Source of the DNA: Pisaster brevispinus
Taxonomy: Eukaryota; Echinodermata; Asteroidea; Forcipulatida; Asteriidae
Direction of reading: 5' to 3'
Assembly (NCBI GenBank): GCA_023634235.1
Contig: JAMKCF010000009.1
Coordinates: forward strand, 3,534,001-3,598,000
DNA: 64,000 nt
Each line of letters opens with the position of its first letter. Within the stretch, counting starts at the first letter, position 1. Below the pieces are notes generated by a model. It saw only the letters and a list, made by a program, of their open reading frames with translations, searched no databases and was not told where the DNA came from. The position numbers and the translations under genes were made by a program. This document shows positions 15,301 through 27,300 of the stretch, piece after piece.

Positions 15301-18300
15301 GTAACTTGCATAGTCAGAAGAGGTTTTTTTAATCAATTTCCCAAGGTATTTTGTATTTCAGAATGTATGGCCCTTTGAATTGAAGAGTAGCCAGTTACTG
15401 CCAGAACTTGTGAGTGAGGATTCAAGGAATTGCCCAGAAACTTAAACTTGGCCGTTTGTTTCTTTTAGGCATTCTTTCCACTCAAAAATTTAGATGTTTG
15501 AATAGATTGATCAAGGCACCTTCAACTTGTTTACTGTGATTCTTAAGCATCAATGATGCGACCTTTGCTCCTTCCTCATTCATGAGGTCATTCTACAAGG
15601 TCATTTCAGAGGGGTCATTCTCTAGAAAGTCACTCCACAGGAGTGCATAAGTTTCATGGCTGAGCAGTGGTCCAGTAGTGCAGTGTGGTCCATCTGACCA
15701 AGAAGGTTGGTGGAATGAGCTTCTTCCATACGCCTTGAGCCCCCTGCAGCCTGGCTTAGGTTGCCTACCCATAGTCAGGTCTTACCCGTCATTGGCAAGC
15801 AGGTCTCAAGGGTTGTTTTTATATATGACGTTTTTAACATCATAATCAGCTTTGCTCTGTAGCTCAGCTATCTGCAGCATGTTCCTGTAGCAGGGATTTT
15901 TCTCCCACATTTTATGAAAAAATGCACCCCTGGGATCGCCGTCACCTCCGTAAAGGTTTACCAAGTTGGTTCTCGAAGTACCAGGGAAGCTCATCATGAA
16001 ACTTTCATGTCGTTCCATTTTGGTGAACCACAGAAACACCATCTCCTCTGGTATGACCTGATGTTTGTCTCAGCTTTCTTTCTTTGACCTTTAGGGGTAG
16101 TACCATTATTTGGCTTGTAGAGGAAAATGTTCACTGTTTGAACAAACATGAACTGGGCACCAGTTGGTACTCCTTTTTATTTCTGTGAAGGTGCCTGAGT
16201 GAAAAGTAACAAGCAGGTAATGTGCTGTAGAACGAGGCTTGACAGACACCGGTATCATTTGCACTGCTGTTAACTGACCAATGATTATTTCTCAAAAAAA
16301 TAAAAAATCTAAAATGACTATTTGTAATGTGCTTTTCAAATTTATAGCATCCTTTTCTTTTGTTAACTATTTTCCATAGTAGAGCCACACTCTTTTTCTC
16401 CACCAACCATTAGATTAAACTGAACAATTTTGACTGAAATTGAACAATATCTCAAATGCAGTGAGAATTAAAATTATTTATGAAATGATCCAACAGCGAA
16501 GAAAACAACAACAACAAAAACAGTGTTTTGATAATGGTAAACAGGAGATGAAAGTAATTATATCACATGTCATGTTAATTTGATCTAGTACATGCTAAAA
16601 AAGGGTAAACACATGTAATGAAGGTTAAACTAAAAAGAAATTGCGAGGAAGCCATATTTTGATAAAACTCAAACAAGAAAGAAAACGACTGAAAACAAAA
16701 CAGAGTTGGAAAACAAAATGAAAATACAAACTGGTTAATAAAAAAACACATGCCAGCAATAATGACGATAGGAAAACAAGTAAATGAATAAACAAAAGGT
16801 GGCTGAAAAATGAAGTATCAGGTAAAAAACAACTTGTTGGTGCAAACATCGAGGCCATCAAAACATGTACGTTTATTAGGGATCGAGTCCATGTACAGGA
16901 TTCGAACTGCCCTCATATCATCAGGCGAAGTGGTCTAACAAATAAAGACATCTGTGCTAGAATTTTAAAGTCTGGGGTTCGAATCCAATCCAAAGTACCT
17001 GTGGATTACCGAGTATACAGCTACTTATTGCACCTTTGTGTGGGGCAACCCAAAAACATAGTTTGCGCTTTGTCCCCAATCCAATAGTTACATCAGTAAA
17101 AATCAATATCAAAACAAAATAGTATTTGTCATTTTAAGCTCTCGATTCGATTCAGATCAATACTGTTATCTTGATAGGTTCTGGAAGACTCCACTCTCTA
17201 AGATTTCATTTTCCCTTGAAGGAAATTTCACTGTTCAATGTTACGCCACCTGATACGGAATATGAATGAACAACTTACTTGAGAAAAATACAAACTAAAG
17301 ACAAACCTGCCAGAAAGGTTACAGAATTCAAGGGGAACAGAAGTAGCTACACTATGTGCTGTAACTAAACACTTACTCCAGTGAGCACGGCACGCCATGT
17401 GTGTGACTTCACAATGATACCACAAACGTGCAAGAGTGGGCTTACGGGAGCGCCCTTGTGGGGTATATTCAACAATGGAACAATGGACTTCCCACACGGG
17501 GAATTCTTTGCTCAACCTGGACCCCACAAGAGAATTCTCCAGAAAAGAGAATAATATACCCACAATAGCAGGACCCCACAAACCGGATCCGTAAGGTTTT
17601 CGTGCCCTGGTAGTGTAAATGTGACAAGTCTAGGGGGGAAGCATAGGTCAGATTTTCCCCCCGAGTCATCACTTGTGAATGAGTGATATTCATCTTAAGA
17701 TTTCAATTCGACAACGCTTCCAACCACATTCATCTTTATCTGACAAAAAAAAACTCTGCTACTTGTCATGCAGACTCATGTATCTTTGCTACTTAACGCA
17801 GAATTTTTTTCCCAGGAAGTAAAGCAGTAGATTCGTCATGACCGCTCAAAGGACGCAGGTCACATGATTTCCCCGTTAGGGAGGACAATCACAGGTTAGC
17901 ATGGTTTACCTGGTATAGTTGGACCTCTGAACTATCGGATTATCTTCCAGAATCAGATCCTCCAGCGGGAACTCTTTGATGTTCTCTAGATCGGCTTCAC
18001 CACGCATCTTAGGAAGGAGAGTAAAATCAAGAGTAGTCACTTGGAACCATTGCATGGTGTGATGATCAATCTAACAGGTCCCCAATACCAAACTATAAAC
18101 ATCTCATGTGGGGTCAAATCTAATTAACCAAATACATGTGCCTGAAATGATTGGTTTTGACTTTTTAAAGTTAAAGGTGCTATACAGGATTGATAGAGCT
18201 GACAAAAAAGTCACGAGGTTAAGGGTTCAATAAGGCAGCTTGATATCTCAATATCTTTGAAAGTGTACAAGATTGAGCTATGACCTCAGCCGACCCGCTG

Positions 18301-21300
18301 ATCTTTCCAAGGTCAATGTTGTGGTTCCAGAGAGCCAGGACATTTTTGTCAATTACTGGAAAGTAACATTCCACTTAGTTTCAGTGAACAGTACAGCACT
18401 TACCACATTCTTGGCCAGGTTTAAACTTCGTAAACTGGTAGCTTTCTCAGCTAACTTAGAAAAGATGGTCAAGCTATACAGTTTGTTGTTACTCATATCT
18501 ATGGACAGAACCTGCGCAAAGATAAAGACAGAAACCAAAGTAAATCAAATTTGCAGAGGGCAAGTAGCCGCCATCGTAGTGTGACAATCCCAATGGTGTG
18601 CATACATGTCACAGGCGGCGACTACGCTCACCATGTGGGAGTCAACAGGTAAGCGTGTAAAGGCTGGGTCACCTAACATGCGCATTACACTACACAAAGG
18701 GAAATTGATTCTTAAAATGGCACAACCAAGATTCTTGTGATGATTAAGGTCAGGTGAATGGGCGTCAATATTTCCATATTGCAAAGTTGGAAACTTATTC
18801 TTATGACAAGTTGACAATTATAATGAACCCCTTAGTATTTACAAAAAAAACATTTAAAGGAAGGTTCATAGATTGGTTTTATCACCATAATGCTGATTTA
18901 TAGGCAAAGTTTCAGCTGAACAAAGTGTCTAATCGCTGAGAAAACAGCAAAAAAACTGTCATTGTATTTTCACAAGAAAGTTGAATCCCTCCACATTTAG
19001 CGAGGTGGCAGCGGGGACCAACCGCATCTCTGGCCGCAGCAATCTGATAAACGATTCATGCATGAATGGCTTCTCAGATTCAAATTTGGGGGGGTGAAAA
19101 TTATCCAAAACCATATTACTTCGAAAGGAATCCTTTCACGAAATAGTTTACACTATCAACAGCTGCAGTGCTTCACACCGAGTAAGTTTTTATGGACATT
19201 AGTTTTTGGAGTAGTTACCAATCTATGGCCCCACCTTTGAAGAATACCTTAGCTGAGTGCATTTCCTATGGGATTCTGGTAATCAATGCAGGCAGTCTGA
19301 GGCAAGTGGGTGTGGCTAACGATGGAGCTACAGCCCACTAACCAACGGGATTGCCATCAGTGGAACACTCTACTCACCTCTGGAATATTCTCTGAAATGA
19401 TCTGAACTACTGTTTCCATGACCTGAGGTCGATTGAGCACATTATTGACTCCTTTGCTTATCAGACCTGAAAATAAAAACGACAACAATTAAAAATGCAC
19501 AAAAACCAGGAGCAAAAGTTTAAAAGAATATTAAAAGAAGTGTTACACTTGAATGAGAAATTGTGAACATCAATCCAAGGCTATATTTTAAACAACGAAG
19601 CACCAGTCACAACAATGGAAAGTATATGGCATTATGCTGTACCTTGTTTCTAATCAGCAATATTTTTCTGTGCTTAGAACAGTGGTCCACTTGCAAAATG
19701 CACTTATTCAAACCCTTCAGGACCACTAAAAATTCTCTCCAAGTGGTCTAGTGTCCAGTGTTGTAAAGTGCACCACTTATACAAATTTTTCACTAGTAAA
19801 CAAACTGGTGTACTGGATGAAAGAAAAACCAATTGGTCTGCCGCCAGTCATTAGAAACGCCACAGATGGAGCTTAGCACAAGCATGTTTTCATGCTTACC
19901 AGCTTTACGACATTTGGACCTTGTGAAAGCCCACCTATCAACTCACCTTGACCTCAGCTAATTGATCGATGCTTAAAGTATTTTAAGGAATGTACATGTA
20001 TATCAGCATTTCATTTGGTCGACTGACACTTTATTTTGGGGGGTTTGAGCTCGTTATTAACATGAATGGTGCGGGCATTTGGATGATGATTGAGAAATTT
20101 GGTTGATGTGTTGATTTGGTGGATCAGCTTACCTTGATCTTGTATTAGCTGGCTGAGATTGAGTGCTTTGGTGGATGGGTCATAGCGGTCACTCAAGCAA
20201 ACCTTCATGGCTTCAATAGAGTCCTCATCAAGCTTGTTATTGGGAGGTCTACTAGGCCTACACACCACGATAATCTACAACAAGATGTCAACTTTAAATT
20301 ATACTCAACTTTGGCAAAACTGTGGCGAATTTTTATCCAGTTGGCACTTGTATATTTATCTTTTAAGAGATACATTTGAACTGTTTTCAAAACAGGTAAA
20401 AAACTGGTAACAACAAAAAAGCTAACAACTTGCCTCCACCGTTCTTTGGCCATTTTGATAGTAAACAAATGTTTCGACTTGCAGAAAATAAACCTTAAAG
20501 TACCTTATGTCCTGTCTTAGAGGTGATTCGTCCACTGACACTCCGAAGAGCATCTCCTGTTGCGATGTCATCAACGTAGAACATCGCCATCTCTCCTTCA
20601 TAATGAAACTGGTTTTTATCGAAACAAGAAAATTAAATCATGATAAGCAAGGCATTAGCATACGTACCGGCCGAGTCCAGGGCCCAATTTCATAGAGCTG
20701 CTTAAGCAGAAAATATTGCCTCACAAATTTCTGCTAAGCAAAATTTAACAGGAAACCAGTCACGTATGTTACATATGAAATGACATTTTGGTGGGTAACC
20801 TATTTCTGGTAAGCACAGTTATATTTTGCTCAGCTAATTTTTGGACGACATGTACATCCACCAAATATTTCTGGACTGGCTTATGGCGGACAGTTTATTG
20901 CTTTGCTTTGTTTCACCCGTAGAAAGAGTGACAACAGGTTCTGGAAACTTGTAAAATCCTTTTCCGGGGGTTAATGTGTAACCCCCAATCCAGACTTTTG
21001 TCCTGTTGTTTTACAAATGTGGCATTCAAGAATGAACAGACTGCCACCATTCTTCGTAATTATATATTTTGCTCAATGGGAGGCAAGTCTGAGCATTCTG
21101 AGATTTAAGCATAATATGGTAGCACTCTAACCTCCAGAGGTATGAAGGGAACTCTACAAATGTTCTGTAATGATCTCAGCAACCAATCCTTGTCAACTTT
21201 CCTTCCATGTGGTATCTGCGTAAAAGGAGAACAAAAAAAGACAATAAAACAAGAACGAAGCAGCTGTAGAAGGGTCAAAGTCTAAGTATAATTATAACAA

Positions 21301-24300
21301 ATATAAATATTTGATTAGTTTAAATCTGAGTGCTCCCTTAGATGGCCTTCATTCACCCACGATTTGTTTATGAAGCCAAGGCCAAATGGCCTGAACCACT
21401 CCAAAAGTATATAAGTAAGAGAGAATGTCAAGTGATGTACCGTGATCTTAGACCATGTCAAGGCCCCTTTGCCTCTTCCACCTTGACGACTCTGACTACC
21501 AGAGGCTGTGTTTCCCTGATTGACCGGAAGGCCTAGTCTGGACATTGATCCTCTATCTGATCTGTTTTGACCGTCGCTACGGTTGTCTCTGTCTCTCCCA
21601 CGGTTGCCTCCTCTCCTGTTGTTGTTTGAGCGGCCGTACGGATTGCTGCATGGGAATATTGAAATGGTTTACAGTCAAATCCAGAGGAGTGTAGTGTAGA
21701 CCGTTAACATAGTACAGCCATCTTCTTTTTCTTCCATTCAAACCAATGTTACCAAACTGAGGCTAGAAGGGAAATAGTCTGAACCCCTTTACGGAAATTG
21801 AGAATTAAAAGTCAGAGTCATTGTGCATACAGGGAATCTGACAAAGATGGCTGCCGTGTGATAAAGGTCTATTGTGAAATGATACAGGCATAATTTCATC
21901 AATAACGTTTAATCATGTAAATTACACCATCGTGTTTGCAGCACCTTGTACACAACACAAAGCGCCATAAGTAATTGGGTCTCTCATTTTTGTACGTGTA
22001 CCTAATATAAGATAGTGAGCACTTTTAAATGCTACATGTGTTTAGAAATTATGTATTATTGTTACTAACTTATACCAAGTTTATATGAAGTATTTGGCAA
22101 ATTTGTATATTGGTTTGTTTTTTTAATGAACATTATCACATTGTGACCCAAAGGTAAAAATGCATGATAATTTACATAATTCAAAACATAAAAACTGTGT
22201 TGTTGACTGTGTCCACACATGTGTAATCTACTTACAATCTTTGGCTAGGTCCAGCATCATTGTCTCCCATCATGACATCTCCATCATCATCTTGCAGTCT
22301 GGAGCGGGGGTTGGGACCTTGGTTTCCTACATCCTTCCCTCCACCTCTTCTTCCTCTTCTTGGACCCTTCCCTCTTTGCCATTTCCCATAACCCCCTCCA
22401 CCTCCTCCTCCACCACCGTTATCTCTACCCCCACTAAAAAGAAAAACAGCAAAAGGAAGTATTTTATAAAATGTTGGATTTTCGAGGATAAAGTGAATTA
22501 TTTTTTCCAGACCTGGAATTACACGGAGGCCACGGAGGCCATGGCCTTTGTTGCCCTAGGTCTTGGCCTTGGTGCCCCTTCAAAAGTTTCCTTTAAACTT
22601 TAAATTTTTCAATGGAAGTGCCCTTTGCAAAAATGAAAATGGCCTTGCCCTCTGAAAGATGAAATTCTAGGCCTGTTTTCAATCAAGTGTCAATAGATGT
22701 GGGGTTTAAAACTAATGTTTAAAGAGAGGGCTACCACCTTTTAAAATAAATGTTCACAGGTTAGTTTGACAAGGTACACTTTGGCTTTAAAATGGATATA
22801 AAATAGCTTCGTGTTACTTCCTCTCAGTTCACATCTTTCAAAATATTTTGTAGGCATCAAGAGATATTAAACAACAAAATTAGCCCCTTCAATCGGGAAA
22901 ACTTCTGACAAATGACAGGCCTGGTTTGTCTTACCCTCTGTTTGATGATGCCCCTCTTCCACCTCTTCTGCTGCTTCCTCTCCAGTGGTCACCATCTGAG
23001 TGACCTCCCCTCCAGTTTGAATTAATATCGTCTCGTCTTCTGTCATCTCGACCCCGATCATCATGACCCCGATCATCATGACCTGAAAAAATATCACGAG
23101 CATTTTGACTAACCTTCCATGGAATCAATGTGATAACCAGGATCTGGGAACTGGGTATCTCAATTTGTGGCATACCGCCCGCAAACGCCTTCGAAGTTTG
23201 ACAAGTTGTATTTTTAGTTCCAAGCATGCAATTAAAACGCAGCATAAGGCCGTAGATACAGCCCTATCTCAACATGACATTAGTCTAAAAATAGCACACG
23301 GTGCCCATAAGAAAAAATGACGATATCCACCTCCAAAGGTTGAAAAGTCGGAAGTCCTATTACCAATGCACGTGAAGCACAAGTACAGGCTGTTTTTTCT
23401 CTGTGTGGTGTGGACCGTGTCATACGTACAACGTATCACACGCATCACACGCACAATGTACACAGTAATGGCGACCTTCCGCTTCTTTCGCGATAAAATT
23501 GTTGATGTTTTTACACACGGAATACCATGATTCGATATAATTTTTCAAAGGGTTTGAGGTATAGAAGTTATCTGTAGGTAACAGAGGCACTCGTATTCAT
23601 TTTCAAAGGTATGTTACTTTTGTATCTTTTTTCCCCTTTGAGATGTAACAAACGTTTACTTCGTACGCAAACAATGGTTTTCAAATTTTCGTTGATTTCT
23701 TTGTGTTTCCAACCTCAAATCTTTAATTTGGTAACACAAACAAAACAACTTGGAAAAACATTCAAGAGATAAATTCATCCTCTGCAAATTAAACTCAACT
23801 TGTAACACAAGAAAATAATTTGGTTTTGAACAAAGAAAAATGACTGTAGCGGGACTTGAACCAACGACCTCCAGATTAACGTACCGGCGCTCTACCAACT
23901 GAGCTATCCAGCCCTATGTTGGCGGTCTCCCTATTAGTCAATATCTTTGTTCGGGGGTGCAGTCAGAAGCCATTCAACCGTTAGCTGCCGTGTAGCCAGG
24001 GATCACACCCAAGTTTAAGATACAACCTGGGAAGCGGCAGCCACGGGATTACCTTAAGGGGATGCGACTTTTTTATAATAAATATCAAGTAATAAACCAC
24101 AGGGGAAACTGACTGGGTAAATTTCAGTATCCGTTGTGGTTTATTACAAGAAAATAATCACAACGAAAGTTATCGGAGGATTGCTAGGTACGGCCGAAAA
24201 TCATGTGAATTTCCGAGGCGCAGTGAGGAAGAAATGGCGCTATGTTTAATATTGTGGCGGGCACAGACCGTTATCCAGTCTGTGATTATTAACTCGGACC

Positions 24301-27300
24301 CTTTCCCTTGCTAGCTCAAGTTAAAGTCACTAAGCGGACTTAAGGCTGAGTGGCGAGATTCGTTTGGGAGGAAGAATACCGCCCAATTATAAAAGATTGT
24401 AAACCTCTCTGTCAGAGTACACACGATTCCCTAAATAATACACAGTTGAACAATAGGTTTATGAACAACAAACATCAGCCATGTGGTTTAATTAGTCAAC
24501 CTCTTCAGTATCAACCACACTCAATGAATAATACAGATCTCAAGTACATCAATTAATCAAATACGGGTTACTTGCTAATAACGCCCACGTCCTACTCAAC
24601 TTTTACCCGTGAGTTTCACGCCAAAGCAGCACAAGCAATCCACTAGTCAACCACTTTAGTAGAGGTCAATGCACCATGCGTTAACAAGCACACAGCAAGG
24701 TCAACCACGTGGGGAATAGCCCAGCTATATCAACCACACAGTAGGGTAAAGCACACAGCAGTCACCCACACGAGTCCCGCAGCCGCCACGTTGAGGAGAA
24801 GGAGACCAGCACACAGCACAGTCTTTCCCACTTCTACTCACGCGCGCCCCCTGAGATATACGGCTTCACACAGAGCCCAATACCCTGAACAACAGTCTTG
24901 CCGGTCAACCACACGACGAGCGTTGGCCAACTCAGCGACGGACTGCTACCACCAAAAGATCAACAAGCACTCAGCTTTCGTCAATCCTCTCACACAGAGA
25001 TATTCTCACGATCAACCAGCACACAGCTACAGTTAATCTGTGAGACCTATAGGACTCGCTTGCATGTACCTCGCAATCAACCACACGCTAGCGCGGATTA
25101 CACAAGTAAATAACACTGGGTAATAATCAGAGTAAAGAACGCGCACCTGTTGCTTCTGTGAAATCTCTCTGCAGACTGACGCCGCATGCATGGTCCACGA
25201 TGTACCAGCATGCCCCGCAAGCCAACGCATGCGCAGATCGTTGCCTAACCCACAATCAGCTCACGCATGCCCCTTACAAAATACTTTATAACTTACAACA
25301 TGCACTGTCCGTTACATAGGCCCGAGCTAAGCTTGGACTGCCCAGTCCAAACAGCTTAACAATACAACAATAAAACGACAGTGCATCTATTTACATTTTC
25401 ATAAAACACATAGTCAACCACACGGTAACCTACAATGGGGTTGACTTGGAGAGGGTCCATCAACCTTCTCTCCGCATCTCATTAAATATTCACAAAATGA
25501 ATCCTAGTCAACCTCACACAACTTTCCATGAGGTTGACTTGGAGAGGGATTTTTCCTTCTCTCCAAGCCTCATTAAATATGCACAGTATCCTACTGTGGT
25601 TTACTACGACTTTAACTTAATATAAAAAATAGAGTAGACTTCTTTGGCTTATACGGAATACAAAAATACATGATCTTTGGCTGATTACACTTGCATAGAA
25701 TCGTTGAATACAAAATCAAGGTTTCCTCTAGAATTACACATTATACACACACTGATTCAATGATGTCCAAGAATTTCCTTATATAATGATTAAAAGGCTC
25801 TTGATTTATACATTGGAAAGAGTACAATAAAAATGTGGCAAGACTCAAATATAAACACTGGCAACTCTCCTACTTGGCAAATCACAATACTGTCATTTAA
25901 AGTGTTATACAGCAATCAAACATTAATTAAACAGATGTTAAAGCAAGATGAAACTTCCCGTCACCTTCTTTTTTTTTCTTCTTTTTAAACCTTATTTACA
26001 CTATATCTACCATCTCCCTGTACGTACGCAACACCTCCTCCCTCTGGATTTCCACTCCATCGTGCAGGAACACTCTGACGGTCTGCTCTCGTACAATGGC
26101 CCTGACGATACGCTTGACTGGATTGGTCTGTACTCCAACGCTGACCTTCTCTACTGGAGTTGGGAGAACCCACTCCAAAGATGGCATGGACGATGCGGTA
26201 GACCCAGGTGAGACTGCAGCATTGCTCAAAGCGAGCATTCCTCGAGGCTTACCACTTGGCGGGAATCCGAAGGCATTACGGGCAACTGGTGGCTCAGGCA
26301 ATGCCGACCGTTGTAATGGCGAGATGGGAGTAGGTGATAGGGAGACCACCGCCTCTTCCTCATCCTCCCGTTGATCAGTGCGGGTCTTTGCCTGTGTGGT
26401 CTCTGCTGGCGGCGTTGAGACGGTTTCCGGCACCCAGCCTGCCCCAACTAACCGGGCGGTGAGGGGTACCTGTTCTTCCCTCTCCTTCTCTGGACTGACC
26501 GCCTTCCATTCCATCTCAAATCCTGGGTGGCAGGACGAATAGTGGCGAATGAGGGTCTCCCTTCTAGAGGCCTTGTGGGTGCACCTCCGGCAGTAGCGGA
26601 ACATGACGGGCCCATGCCTCTCCTGAATGTGGTGCCAAAGCCCCTGTCTATGCGGGTAGTCATTCTGACATTGTTGGCATCTGAACTGCCTCGGCTTTCC
26701 TGGTTTCCTCACCACCACGCTCCTTCCTGACATGCTTCAATCCAGTGTTTGCTCGCTGTTGACAGAAACAGAAAACACATAAAACTTGGTTATTTACAAC
26801 CGTCTCACTACCAAAACCATCACACCTGAGGTTGGGAAAACTGGTCACGCCCCTTCCACTGATAAAGATTAGGGGAAACTGGTCACGCCCCTTTCATTAT
26901 ATACAACATCTGCAGGGGGGGGGGGGTTCTCACCCTTCCCCTACTAAGCTTTTATTTACATGTACCATGCACCAAGACAGTGCAACCACTTTGGGAGGAT
27001 TTGTATCCTTCCCTCTCAAAGCACCAAATATTTACAGATGATGAGCCCTAACGATACCTTAGGGGTAACTCGTGTGTTCGCCTCGGGTTACGCCTAGGTG
27101 CCGTCTGCTCTCCAACTACTGGCAGATTAACCATGTCCTCACCCAGTCCCTCTGCACCGGAGGCAGGGACCAACTCGTTGTTGCTTGGGACAACCTCCTC
27201 TGGGGAGCTCTCTACCTCCAGAACCCTATCCTGTGGGCGTGTAACCTCTTCAATGAGGGGGCTTTCTGTCACCTCCTCACAAGGGGCAGTCACCTCTCCA

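Larger units (their letters stand above)
13953..17909. other. NXF1 intron 10
   Basis: Holds MITE family 3 copy 3 and a tRNA-like SINE head. I see no conserved coding segment on either strand in the remainder. Confidence 0.6.

Noticed and set aside
22160..22603. 147-codon plus-strand ORF
   Set aside because: Antisense to NXF1 exon 3; its Ser/Thr/Pro-rich sequence is the complement of the Gly/Arg-rich exon.
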